Of a stretch of DNA of 64,000 nucleotides, positions 1 to 11,073 are shown one piece after another. Source of the DNA: Hexactinellida sp. DTS-2022 (Eukaryota > Porifera > Hexactinellida). Position numbers and translations under genes: made by a program. The stretch lies in NCBI GenBank assembly GCA_028753945.1, contig JAPNXP010000005.1, positions 2,480,001 through 2,544,000 on the forward strand, read 5' to 3'. The notes below the pieces were generated by a model. It did no database searches. It saw only the letters and a list, made by a program, of their open reading frames with translations, and had not been told where the DNA came from. Numbering within the stretch: the stretch's first letter is position 1; each line of letters begins with the position of its first letter.

Positions 1-111
1 GGCGCAGTACCTAAATACCGTCCTGGGGGCCCTGACGGTCTTAATGATCAAACTATCAAGTATCAGTGGCTTGATAGAGACAAAAATAAGCATGATTTAC
101 AGGTCCAAGTA

Positions 112-284
112 CAGTAGATGTCGGATATAAGCACACCGGTTATAAGAACATATAGGATATAGCACACTGTGTTGGAAACCTGTTGCCATATACCCTGTAT
201 TATTTATGTCGGTTATAAGAACATGTCGGCTATAAGCACATCAAGTGCAGTTCCCGACGATGTGCTTATAACCGGATTCCACTG
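112..284. mobile_element. Tc1/mariner (pogo/Tigger-like) MITE
   Basis: A 173-bp non-coding element with inverted ends: it starts cagtagatgtcggatataag and ends gcttataaccggattccactg. It is bounded by TA on both sides (110-111 and 285-286), as expected for Tc1/mariner. A related copy in inverted orientation lies at about 40237-40400 inside a hAT MITE, and an element with related ends lies at 42598-43067. It has no coding capacity. Confidence 0.7.
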
Positions 285-359
285 TATGTCAAGTTGTGCT
301 AAATGTAAAGTTTTGTATTTTAACATGTTGTATGTTATTGTATATTATAGGCAATGAAA

Positions 360-2952
360 CAGAGTGTTGACTTGTACGAAGAAGAACAGAGAAAATTCAC
401 TGTCTCTAAAATTAGATGACATAATCACTAAATCAACTGACATTAAGATCCCCAAGGATGGATTTTTGGCACCTTGATACCACATTTATATTGTCAACAT
501 GACATCAAATACAGTAGTCATTTTAGTCCAAAACATAATTAATATTATACAAGTTTCTTCAAGTTAAAGTAAGGTAAAGAACTCCCTTTTCTTGGAAGGG
601 AGTTCGTCTCAAGGACCGAGATTACATAATGATGCCAGATTTAATTGATTGTCTACTCTAATTCGTTGGTAAGAGTCTGGGGAAGGTTACCAGTTCATAG
701 GAAAAGTAACAGTTAAAACCTTCGCAAGTTTTCACCATTCAAGTATTGCACTGCCTAAACTTTTAGAATATTGACCGGCGAATGTGGAATTACCTAAGTA
801 TAGTCATCATTTATACAAATTGATCTTATTGAACACCATTTTGGATTATACAAACAGATGTAAAACCACGCACGGATCCACCGGGGGGTGTGCCCTCCTT
901 CCCACAGTGGGCAAATACAGGTACATCAGCGGTCATAGGTATTTAGGTGCAAGATAGAGGTATAAAAGGTATTAGTTACCTATAGGTTATCACCTATAAC
1001 AAATTGAGTGGGCCCAAAAATATTTTGGTATGGCAGACATTTTTTAAGTTGTGATGATTTAGCAAAAATGAGATAAATCGAATTTCGAAAATATTTTTAT
1101 CATTATCATCGATCTAGTTGGACTATTAATACTAGTAGTATGTGTCGATGTGTAGAATACAAATGAGCATCTTACATCTCATTTTCCGCTTTATAACTGA
1201 TTAAAATCATGTACTATGTGAGAAACAACAAATTAATAATTACGACAGAACTCAGAAATTTTTTCAGATTCTTTATCTGGGATTTGAAATTAACACACCA
1301 TCTGATCGGATACTTCACTCAGTTCACTGGTATTCTCGTTGCGTGTTTCAAGAACATTAAATGCATCAATATTAGTCATTTTACATTGATTTAACGAATA
1401 AACACAGTATATATTACATATTTTACATATTATACTTAACCACAAGTATTTGAATATTTAATAAACAACTCAATTTTTTGAAATTTACGTCCGATGGACT
1501 GTTTAATAATTTATGTAACATTTTTGGGTCAAATGATGTCAATTAGTGACTGGTTACATATTAAAGAGAATATTCTGTTGCTTAAGATAGAATAGGTGTA
1601 ATAATTGACCATATCTTACCATATAAGATCGGGCACTAAATATACAAAAAGTATCATCGAAAACTGAATAAAATAAATTATAACGAATTCGCAAACCATA
1701 ATAGATGTACTAATTATAGACAAATATCTGGAAACTAGAAGAAAAACTGATACTAGTATGTTCTATTGCTCTGGAAAGCTTCTTTTATGTTGTAAATTTA
1801 GCACTTGAAACTTGATACTATTTGAAAACTCGAGTTTTATCTTGGAAACTACGTATAGTTAATGATCGTAATTCAAATTATAATATCTTGACTTGCAGAT
1901 GGAATTTGCTAAAATAAATTTAATTTCTATGGTCCTTGACTATCCTAGCAACACATATTTAAGAAATTGAGCAAATACACATACCTCAAAATGTGAGCTA
2001 TGACCGCTGATTTGCCCACTGTGCCCCCCCCCCAAATCTTCATGAGATTGGACTCAGAGACTGTCACATTTCACAGATAGCTAAATTAAAGTAATAATTA
2101 ATTCTAGCCTGGATCCGTCCTTGTGTAAAACTATAATGTGTTGATTTGTCAAGTCCTGGAAAATGAGAGGGCACTTAAACAGTCAAATATTCTCTAGCTG
2201 TATATTAGGACAGATTATGTCCATAAAGATAGAGATTCGTTTATGGATTTTACAGCAGCTTAGAAACCCATGAAGATGATCTTTATCGCATCCATCCTGA
2301 GAATTTTGATACATATCACACATTATATGTGTGTGTAGCCACTCTTTTAAAGTATTCCTGAATTCATACACAAGACAACCTCTAGCTTTTATCGGAGGAT
2401 ATGCTGCTTTTCCTATTAAGGAAATTGTCTAAAATCTCAGATTTGTACCCCGATTGTTGTTCAGTACTCACTGAAAATATATGGAATTGAATGGAAATTG
2501 AAGACCCGGATTTTGTCTTTTGCCTTTTGCCTTGATTGGCCTTTTTGATCGTGGCTGCTTAAAATGCCTCTTCCAATTACGTGCTAAATGTGGTGTTTAA
2601 ACCTAGGAAAGTGATAACAATTATGTTTTCAATCGGATTCAAGCAACTTCCTCTCCTAAAACTCGATAGTGAAAAGTGCGAAGACTTCGTTGATGAGTCT
2701 ATAGATTGCTTAGTAAAGAAGGAAATCAATTTATTACTTCAAATTTTAACAATACATAGTAGCCAATTGTTACTTAACAGCAACAAGGCAAATAACCATA
2801 TTGTCCTACTACCTGCCCCAAAGAAAATCACAAGAAATTCCTCTAAATATTTGCTTAGTTTTCATAATTCTACTATCTACTTTGCATGTAATAATATACT
2901 TGAGCTTGAATTTATGTTGGGAGACAACTATGAACCATATATACTACTTTGA
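360..2952 (+). pseudogene. P-element transposase relic, split by a hAT insertion
   Basis: This is decayed P-element (THAP9-family) transposase, recognised by comparison with the better copy at 33434-37168. Around 655-866 it reads TFASFHHSSIALPKL and then EHHFGLYKQM, which matches TFTSFKQACLVLPQI and EHHFGLYRMM in the other copy. The latter carries the probable catalytic Glu. After the insertion at 867-2123 the reading resumes with CQVLENERALKQSNIL (matches LQILESERRLKVSNIL). It continues through DRGCLK (matches DRGGLK) into the open stretch 2581-2952. Several frameshifts and stops separate the pieces, so it cannot be functional. A 10-bp hairpin at 579-605 falls inside it. The left boundary is uncertain, and no terminal inverted repeat like that of the intact copy was seen. 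Confidence 0.75.
867..2123. mobile_element. Non-autonomous hAT-type element in the P relic
   Basis: A 1257-bp insertion flanked by an exact 8-bp target duplication, tgtaaaac (859-866 and 2124-2131). Its ends are inverted: left cacgcacggatcca, right tggatccgtccttg. Subterminal inverted matches include cacagtgggcaaat near 902 and atttgcccactgtg near 2011. An 8-bp duplication and these ends fit hAT. No transposase can be read inside, and small ORFs here look like chance. Confidence 0.75.
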
Positions 2953-3484
2953 TATGTGTAGCTGAGGTAATGAGTCTAGTATTAATCAGGCTAATTGGTT
3001 ACAGTTATAAAAATAAACCCGCCTTTATCTTATTCCTGGTCCAAAGCAGTGAAATGGCCTTTATATAGTGGGCTATGCGTTAGATTATAAATAAGTGGTA
3101 AACAGTGAAGTAAATGGGAGATGACAAGGAATAGGTATTTGGGTGGAAGATAGGTAATTGAAATGAATTATTTAAATACAAGTTTTGAGGTTTCTAGAGC
3201 CTTTTGACGCTTTCGAAATTCTCGCATGTATTCTAATTTGCAAGATATTCGTAATCTTAATATTTTAGATACGTATTAATATATGTTTGCAATTTTTAGG
3301 TTCTTCACAATTAAATACGTGTCAGCAATTTGGCTGTATGATAGTACTAGAGAAAACAAAGTAAATATAGTGGGTGTCATATCAATGATTCAAACAACAT
3401 TTGAAAATTTGAATTAGATGCCCCTGTTCTCCACAGAATTCACATTTAAAGCTATTTATGAACTTGATAAATAAATGATTACTA
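2953..3484. other. Unassigned AT-rich stretch
   Basis: This lies between the P relic and the Tc1-type MITE. I see no coding sequence, no clear repeat, and no P-element terminal repeat. Confidence 0.4.
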
Positions 3485-3961
3485 CACTCCCTACCAAAGT
3501 ATTCGTACTCCAAAAGCATTCCCATAGAAAATAGTAATATAATGTGTCAATAATAATGTTTATTGTACACTAAATACATGGAATATTACAATTTAGATTT
3601 CATATTCGTAATCTACGCATTCGAAATATACATTTAAAGAAGCTTAGAACTCTATTAGCAACTGATTAGGTTGAAAATTATCATCCTATGCCACCATGTA
3701 CAACTTATTCCCATCTTGTACCATGGGGATAAATGGAAGAAGTGGTACATGGTGACACCGGATGATTATTTTCAAACAAATAAATATGTAATTGAGTTGA
3801 AAGCTTCTACATTGGTCAATTCGGTGGCGTAGAATACGATTCTGAAACCAAAGTGGCGACATCTCATATAATTTGTATACATTAGCGATAAATATTAGAG
3901 ATATATAGTACTATTTCCATAGGAAATTTTTGGGTGTACGAATACTTTTGGTAGGGGAGGG
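3485..3961. mobile_element. Tc1/mariner MITE
   Basis: A 477-bp element with roughly 60-bp inverted ends (about 3485-3545 and 3900-3961) and TA on both sides (3483-3484, 3962-3963). The end consensus, cactccctaccaaagtattc, resembles the widespread Tc1 terminus with its AAAGTATTC block. There is no ORF of note. Confidence 0.75.
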
Positions 3962-4329
3962 TATATTCCATGCGGACAATATATTCAAAAGATGTTTTGT
4001 GTGCATGTCACAGTGGCTTCGTAGCAGGGAATAGGAATTATTTTCATAGTCATATATATTAGTATTTATTATTTAGAAAGCACCTATATAGTCTTATTGC
4101 ATTATATTAGAAATTTCAATTGAATCTAATGCATATAAATGTATGAAAAGGTGAAAGTAAGACTGCGGATATGATGCAATCAAAAAAGTGAAATAATATA
4201 CTGTGAATCAGAGTGACTTTGAGGTTTTATTTCTTTCAATATCCACCGAGATAGTTCTTCTAATTTCCTTAACTTACATAATTAATACATGCCGAGTTCA
4301 TTTTTATCAATTATCTTACTCAATTCATA

Positions 4330-4660
4330 GAATTTTCTGGACTTAGACAGATTAAATTTTGATAAATTTCATTTGAACTGAAAAACGACAAGGTAAGATG
4401 TGTGAAAGCCGGAAATGTTTATACCAGCTCATACCAGGCTAGAAATTCTTCTACACGACTTTCTATTTACCATTGATGAAATATCAAAATCATAGCCCCC
4501 GCTTCATTGCGCAACATGGTATTTCAGTTCACATTCCATTCCGAGCTTCATGTAACTAGGCAATTAATTTACTATTTGGTATTTCTAATTCTAATTAAAA
4601 TTCTCAAATATAACATGTGCAATACTCTATATTGCTACTCATTCATAACAGAAACAATTA
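4330..4660 (+). repeat. Upstream region of the RAG1-like gene, also present at 20 kb
   Basis: About 330 bp directly upstream of the RAG1-like start. It recurs in inverted orientation at about 20035-20390. Shared blocks include aaaacgacaaggt, catggtatttcagttcaca and cattcataac. Because it abuts the transposase gene and is repeated elsewhere, it is a candidate 5' end or promoter of that transposon family. This is inference. A CACAGTG heptamer lies further upstream at 4009-4015, but no partner end was found. The stretch 3962-4330 shows nothing else. Confidence 0.5.
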
Positions 4661-4670
4661 GCGTTTTAGT

Positions 4671-6219
4671 TTGGGAAATATATTAATCATAAAGGTCAAT
4701 TACAGTATGGCAGCTAGTACTATTATTCCAAAAACAAGACTTGATATGGCTGTTATCTTACAGAGAAATGGCTTTGATGTTCGCAAAACAATTGCGGAAG
4801 TAACAAAAATTGTTGATATAGACGATGATAAGATGGGTTCGTTATTCTCGTTAATGTCAAAGATCCATAGAAATTTTCAATCATCAAAGAAGTCGGTCGA
4901 AAATCTTATCGGGGAGTGGTGGAATTGTGAAATCCCTTGGCAAATACCAATCTCAAAAAGGCTCTGCCTAACATCCCTCAAACCATTAGCATCAGTAAGT
5001 CAGGAAGATGGTTCAGTTATGTTATCTAGACGTAAGTCTCTTGAATCTCTAACTTACAAGCAGCAACGCACTCGATTAGCAGCAGTATTATCATGTATTA
5101 GAGCGTCTGCTGAAGCTGAAAATACACCGCCATCTACTATAGTTGCTATTGCCTTGCAGCTATTATCCAACGAGGTGGATGACCGAAAAGTAGCCAATGT
5201 AGCTAAGAAATAGCTTATGATGGAGATTTTGGGAAACTAGTACACAGTCAAATCTCACTTGAAAAGTCTTTGTTTCTCCTTGATGCCCTGGAAATAGGAA
5301 AACGAAAGTACACAAAAAGAAGACAATTACTCATCTCTGATTTAGTGCATTTTCCCGCATATAATAAAGTAGCGGAACTAAGAAGCAAATTGATCTTAAA
5401 GTCTACGATCCAGTTCTACCCTGACCCTGCTAATCCTATAGGCGTTCATTACCCTTATCGAATTTTTGTACAACACACATTAGAACGTATTTTAGCTACT
5501 TTATCTGAATGCCAAATTGATGATTTCCCACTCGTATTCCAGATTTCAGATGGACTGGATGGTTCCGGTAGCCATGTTATCTATAATCAAGAGAAGACCA
5601 ATACAGCTACCAAAGATTTTATTCTATTTTGCTTTAAACCCATCTCAATTCGTTCAAAGTCTGGTCAGCTCTTTTGGGAAAATGATATCCCAAATTCCCC
5701 CTTTAGTCAAAGGCCAATATTCCTCTGTGCTGCGAAAGAAAGTGAAGCGACAATTCGGAGCTTAATGTCAAGTTTGATCAATCCTGATACAGACGAAATG
5801 AAAGAAAATGGCCTGACTTTACCGGAAGGTAAAGTAGATGTTGAAATTATTAGATCCATGTTTGATGGGAAAATGTCGGAGATTCTTTCTGGTGCTGGGG
5901 GAGCAAGCTGTCAGATGTGCACTGCAACACATAGTGATCTTAAGGACCGTGAGCTAGTCCTACAAGGATTCCCGATAAATAGACACATCACTGATGCTAT
6001 TGAAATTTTCAGTGATATGGAAAATGTTCAAGAATTCTTCACACTCCCTTCAAATGATCGCTTTAATTTGACCCACGAACCGATTACAACGATTGATATC
6101 AATTCCGCATCTCCACTTCATTCTTATACGTGCATATTTAGGTAAGCCATTAACAAATTAACATTAACAATTCTTTCCAAATTTAGATGGTTCAATCTAC
6201 TCGTTTATCACCTGCAGTA
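4671..6219 (+). pseudogene. RAG1-like transposase (copy A), C-terminally truncated
   Basis: RAG1-like DDE transposase of the RAG-like transposon family. The N-terminal part is open at 4671-5213; a better start may be the ATG at 4707 (MAASTIIPK). A one-base frameshift near 5206 leads into the second open part (5270-6145). Visible RAG1 landmarks, numbered from 5270, are: SDGLDGSGSH (Asp at about residue 94, corresponding to mouse RAG1 D600); RPIFLCAAKESEATIRSLMS, matching [20 protein letters not shown]; MFDGK (Asp about 199, corresponding to D708); and CQMCTA (C214 and C217, the RAG1 CTLC zinc site). The exon ends at 6141 with a gtaagc donor. A 45-bp intron (6142-6186, ending tttag) precedes WFNLLVYHL, then a stop. 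The part carrying the third catalytic residue is missing. Within these limits it is well preserved. No RAG2-like kelch repeats were seen nearby. Confidence 0.8.
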
Positions 6220-6274
6220 GGATACTTAATTGGAAGAAAGGGAATTACAATACTTTAGCAATATATATGTTAGC

Positions 6275-6509
6275 CAGGCCTTCATCTGGGTGCGCGGCGC
6301 ACACCCAGGGGTGCGTGATTTTAAGGAAAATGCTGGAAGGGTGCGTGAAATTGGAATTAATTGGGTGCGCAGTGCGCACCCAGAGTTTTTTTAATACTAA
6401 ATTTGGTCTTCTTTTGGTAAATATGCTATTTTTGGTCTATTTGGGTGCGAGATTGTAAAATAAACATTTCCTAGGGTGCGCGGATCTCTTAGGGCTAGAT
6501 GAAGGCCTG
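6275..6509. mobile_element. hAT MITE with exact 8-bp duplication
   Basis: A 235-bp non-coding element, flanked by atgttagc on both sides (6267-6274 and 6510-6517). Its inverted ends are caggccttcatct and agatgaaggcctg. It contains internal gtgcgc-rich inverted blocks. It sits between the RAG1-like copy A and its inverted partial copy. Confidence 0.85.
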
Positions 6510-6616
6510 ATGTTAGCTGTCACAATATACCCATTATGCATAATAACAACAGCAACTATATATTCACACAAATTATTTCTTCAAATTCAAAATACGCGTT
6601 TTAACAAATTAGCCTA

Positions 6617-6998
6617 ATATGCGTGCGGGTATAAGAATGAAGTGGAGATGCCGAATTGATATCAATCTTTGTCATCGCTTGATGGGTCAAGTCAAAGCGA
6701 TCATTTAATTAACATTTTCCACATCACTCAATAATTTAATAGCATCAGTGATGTGTCTAAAATCAACAGTGATGTGTCTAAAATCTTTCAACATGAGTTG
6801 GTGTGCACATCTAACAGTTAGCTCCCCAAGCACCAGAAACAATCGCCGACATTTCCCCATCAAACATGGATCAAATAATTCAAAAAGTGAGGCAATTTCT
6901 TTAATTTCATAAATATCAGGGTTGATCAAACTTGACATTAAGCTCCGGAAGTTCGCTTCACTTTCTTTCGCAGCACAGAGGAATATTGGCCTTTGACA
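6617..6998 (-). pseudogene. RAG1-like fragment (copy B), inverted
   Basis: The minus strand repeats the 5700-6140 part of copy A: SSLINPD, SMFDGKM-like and CQMC-like sections in a decayed form, then RHITDAI, the conserved NSASPLHSY region, and the exon end. A short duplicated stretch (FRHIT twice) and indels are visible. Copies A and B therefore form an inverted pair about 0.5 kb apart with a hAT MITE between them. Just beyond B, a ggggtaaaggtataaata block at about 7016-7080 recurs near 21857. Confidence 0.75.
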
Positions 6999-7266
6999 AA
7001 CCCAAAGCTGGCGGTGGGGTAAAGGTATAAATAATAATTACTTTCACTTTCAATTGAAAATGAATTAACTTTCAGTTTCAAAATCACATTCCTAGCCAGG
7101 CGAGGATAATAACTTATTAAATAAATAGGGAGAATTAGGGATATCGTATCATAATATCATTCTTCCATATGATTGTACCAGAATTTGAACGAATTGAAAT
7201 AGGTTTAAAGAAAAAGAAAATTTTGGTAGCTGGATATTCTCTTGATTGTAGATACATGGTATCGGA

Positions 7267-7458
7267 CAGGGGTTTATCCAGGGGCGCGCCATAGGCCTAG
7301 AGGCGTGTAAATTGTGATATGTTTTCGTTTAGGAGCGCGAAAATTGCCGAAAGTCCCCATAGAGTAAACAAAACTAACCTTTTAGGCGTACATAATTCAT
7401 ACTTTAGTGACCTTAGGACAGTTAGGAGTGTTCAATTATACTCCTGTATAATATCCTG
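7267..7458. mobile_element. 192-bp hAT MITE, copy 1
   Basis: Starts caggggtttatcc and ends tataatatcctg, with exact 8-bp duplication gtatcgga (7259-7266, 7459-7466). A second copy in the same orientation lies at 45631-45823 and shares most of its sequence, including ggcgcgcc-like, gaaagtccccatagagtaa and cataattcatact blocks. Confidence 0.85.
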
Positions 7459-7707
7459 GTATCGGAACAATGCAGTCCATGTGAAATCTGCAATACGAGT
7501 GGGAAATCATTAATTTTTGAACTAGAGAAAGTGGCTGAAATACGTTGTAATGTGTTGTACAAAAACTCGATAATGATATAATTAGTAAACGCCTATAAAA
7601 CTGGATCGTAGACTTTAATTAATCAAGATCTATCGCTTCTTAGTTCCGCAACTTTTATTTACATGTAAGATAACAGCAAGATCTTGTCTTGTTAATTGGA
7701 ACAATAA

Positions 7708-8310
7708 TATGTATCTATATATTAAAAGCGAAATTGTTGTCTGTTTGTGTGTGTGTGTGTGTTTGTCCAGAATTAATTGGAAAGACTACGAGTCCCAGAA
7801 AGCTGAAAATTTGTATCCTAGGGTAATTTTGTATATTGCGACAACGATCTATTGGTTTTCGAAGCGAAATAACGGGACTATGACGTCAGAAAGGCATATA
7901 TTTGGGAATAACACTTTCAGTTTTTACTGGATTCGCTCACAATTTTAGATCATAACACAACATACAATGAAACACACGTATACCGATTTATGGGATTGTG
8001 ACGTCACATAGGAACTAATTTGGATTCAGCTCTTACAATTTTGATTCGTTCGTCAAACAATTTTGTCACATTATAAAACAGAAATGCATTGCATGTCTCT
8101 AGAAATTTTTGTAATTTTCGCATTTAATCTCAGCCAGGCACTTACAAAAATGTAACCTCCAATTGCTGCGTCATTGCACATATTGAGGTTTTACGATTTA
8201 ATCTACACCTACATTAATTCCGAAATTACAGATTCAATAATCCAGTTTGCCTTCTATCAGTTTATTTTTATTGGTGATTGATGTAATAATTTATTAGCTT
8301 ACGTCAATCA
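7708..8310 (+). repeat. Helitron-like 5' region, shared with 19017-19600
   Basis: Begins tctatatattaaaagcga, then a TG-rich run (tgtctgtttgtgtgtg) and ttgtccagaattaattgg. About 590 bp aligns with 19017-19600, differing at scattered positions. TC at the start followed by tatattaaaagcg is a common Helitron-like 5' terminus. Because the Helitron coding region starts only about 160 bp downstream, I take this as the 5' end of that element. The copy at 19 kb would then be a non-autonomous derivative. I see no independent TSD; none is expected for rolling-circle elements. Confidence 0.6.
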
Positions 8311-8470
8311 AAAAATTATAGCCTTTATTCTTATATTAGTATCTTTATAATTAGTAATTATTTGGCGCAATTTTTAGTAGATATATTCCTCATTATAAAT
8401 AGTTACCGCTAATGAATTCTTGGTTTTTTATTATTTATTTCACCTTGACGAATTAGATTCAATTGTTGTT

Positions 8471-9710
8471 ATGCCTCCTAAATGGAAGACAGGGATTCAG
8501 GGGGGGAAGAGCTTCAGTGCTATACGAGATGGAGAGTCGGAGAGTGAACGTACTGCTCGCCTCCTAACGAATAGGGAATACCAGTCGGTATATTTAGGCT
8601 CTCAGACTGAAGAGGAAACTGCTGCGCGCCTCGATAAGAATAGGGAATACCAGTTGGCCTATTTAGGCTCTCAGACTGAGGAGGAAACTTTAGCTCGCCT
8701 CGATAATCAGAGGGAATACCAGTCGGCCTGTTTAGAGTCTCAGACTGAAGAGGAAACTGCTGCTCGCCTCGATAATCAGAGGGAAAATCGTAGCGTGCTG
8801 AGAGCAGGAGAGACAGCAGAGCAGCATGCTGAGCGTGGCAGGAAAGGGTTGAGTTGTATGCTAATTCCCTCATTTCTAAGTCTGCTTTGAATTTAGCTAG
8901 GTCACATTCTGCCTGTGAAATTGCTGATAACTTGAGCGCTGAGTATTCAGTTGGCAGTATGACTTCTTCCTGCACTTTTTGTGATGCGAAATTCTGGGAA
9001 AGTGAGAAATTATCCACTAGCACCAAATTATTACCTAAGTTTCCACTCTGCTGTGGACAGGCCAAGGTTGTTCTTCCCTCTTTAGCTACGCCGCCTGACC
9101 TGCTTGATCACTTGCTGACAGCGGGTGACACCAGAGGGAGAGCTTTCAGAGATAACATTGAGCGTACAACTCTGCTCTTGCTTTCGCCTCGCTCGGAGTT
9201 AACCTGGATACGCAGCTCGCCAATGCTAAGAGAGGTGTACACATTCCGTATTCACGGGACTGTACACCACTACATTGGACAGCTCATGCCGAGAGAGGGA
9301 CAGGCCCCGGCATTTGCTCAGATATACATCCATGACGGTACCCCTGAGGCTGAAGCGGAGATTCGCCAGCAGGCACTGGGAGAACTGCTCTACCCGAGCT
9401 CCTGTGTCTACAGGCTAGCTGCACGAGGTCAATCCCTATGTCTCATTCTTCAGACAGGGAATAGACCTCATGCGAGAGCATGAAGGTGCAGAGGTGAGGA
9501 TGACGATTAGATCTGACGGGGCCTCTGATCCCCGTCGGTACAACGCCCCCACTGCACCTGAGATCGCCGTTATCATGCCTGGAGACGGATATAACGAGCT
9601 GGAAGCCAGCAGAGACATTGTCCTGCACGCGCGGAGTGGGGGTTTGGGGCGAATTACCGAGCCCCGCCGCGCCTACGATCCCCTGCATTATGTGCTCCTA
9701 TTCCCTCGAG
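8471..9710 (+). pseudogene. Helitron transposase, N-terminal part
   Basis: N-terminal half of a Helitron RepHel protein. It starts MPPKWKTG at 8471. Four imperfect 22-residue repeats follow (REYQSAYLGSQTEEET type, a 66-bp tandem repeat at about 8560-8800). Then comes the Helitron-like N domain: CTFCDAKFWESEKLSTST, PKFPLCCGQAKVVLP, the YTFRIHG motif and a GQAPAFAQIYI block. At least two frameshifts occur, near 8840-8860 and near 9420. The last exon part carries EVNPYVSFFRQGIDL, YDPLHYVLLFPRG and ends at a GT donor at 9711. A 63-bp intron (9711-9773) with a TAG acceptor restores LFPRG/EDGW, a hallmark Helitron segment. Confidence 0.8.
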
Positions 9711-9773
9711 GTAAGTACTGCTGATTGATTGGCATTATGTATTAGGGTGCACTGTTTATACTGCTTCTCTTAG

Positions 9774-11062
9774 GTGAGGATGGCTGGCGGCTTAAATTCC
9801 CTCACAGCAGAGGAAAGGGTTGCGTCACTCCGATGGAGTACTACTCCTACAGACTGATGGTCTGGAGCAGCCTGAGCTACCTGCACGTGTTCGGGAGACT
9901 GTTCCATCAGTACCTGGTGGATATGCACGCTAAGATAGAGCAGTAGAGACTGAAATACATAAAGTTCAACCAGAGGAAGATCAGGAGTGATCTCTACAGC
10001 GATCTGGCTGACGCTCTGTCCTCAGGCAACACGGACGCCGGTGAGCTGGGACGCAGTATTATTCTCCCCTCCTCTTACACAGGTAGCTCCAGACAAATGT
10101 TTGAACTCTATCAGGACGCTATGGCTATAGTCAGGAAATATGGTAAGCCAGACTTATTCATTACATTTACATGTAATCCACAATGGGAGGAGATTACGTC
10201 CGCGCTGCTATTAAATCAGAAAGCGAGCGATCGCCCTGATTTAATAGTTCGAGTCTCGCCTTAAACTGCGTGAATTATTGAGCGATATAACCAAAAAACA
10301 CATTTTTGGTAAGCCTCTCACTTATGTGTATACCATAGAATTCCAAAAGCGGGGCCTACCGCATGCTCATATTCTAATTAACTTACTGATGAGGATAAGC
10401 CGCGAGACCCGTCTACATATGATAACATAGTGAGTGCTGAGATCCCGGACCCAGTTCTTAAACCGAGGCTACATAGCATTGTGAAGCGCTGTATGATCCA
10501 TGGTCCATGTGGTTTGTCTAACAAAAGCGCCGCTTGCATGCGTGATGGTAAATGCTCTAAGAGATTCCCGAAAGAATTTTCTTGCGTGACCAGTACTGCT
10601 ATTGATGGGTACCCTAATTACCGCCGCAGGGATAATGGCCGTAGCGTGCAAGTAGGGAAGGCTCTTCTTGACAATCGGTGGGTAGTCGCATACAATCCCT
10701 ATTTGCTGTTGAAGTACAATGCACACATTAATTTAGAGATTTGTACCTCAGTTACTGCTGTTAAGTAACTCTTCAAATATGTGTACAAGGGTCATGATAG
10801 AGCCATTGTAGAGTTCAGTTCAGGCGAAAATGCGAATACTAGCGTACATAAGCGTAAGGACGAGGTCGCTAATTACGTAGAAGGTCGATACGTTTCTGCC
10901 ACGGAAGCTTGCTACCGTATATTCGCCTTTGACCTTCACGGTGAATTCCCCCACGTGATGAGGCTAGCTCTCCATATTGAGAATGAGCAGTATGTGGTCT
11001 TCTCTGCTGACGCGGACATTGGAGATGTTCTGAGCAGACAGAAGTACACCACACTAACTGCA
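9774..11062 (+). pseudogene. Helitron Rep (HUH endonuclease) domain
   Basis: After the intron the protein reads EDGWRLKFPHSRG, then YYSYRLMVW. The Rep core follows: PDLFITFTCNPQW, then YTIEFQKRGLPHAHIL, whose HAH is the HUH metal-binding motif (about 10363-10371). The two-tyrosine motif normally reads KYLYKYVYKG. Here the first tyrosine codon is TAA (10765-10767, after TAVK), followed by LFKYVYKGHDR. Another in-frame TAG interrupts AKIEQ/RLKYIKFNQ near 9943, and there is a frame change near 10255. It nicks and joins single strands in rolling-circle transposition in intact relatives; this copy cannot. Confidence 0.8.
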
Positions 11063-11073
11063 TGGTTCGTAGC

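Noticed and set aside
902-908. CACAGTG heptamers (also near 4009, 26165 and, inverted, 2015 and 26990) as V(D)J-type recombination signals
   Set aside because: Most lie in g/c-rich cccacagtgggc blocks of hAT-type ends and recur as such. None has a nonamer at 12 or 23 bp or a partner end. Only the one at 4009 is near a RAG1-like gene, and it is unsupported.
7000-7260. RAG2-like gene next to RAG1-like copies
   Set aside because: No kelch-type repeats were readable in the flanks of any RAG1-like copy.
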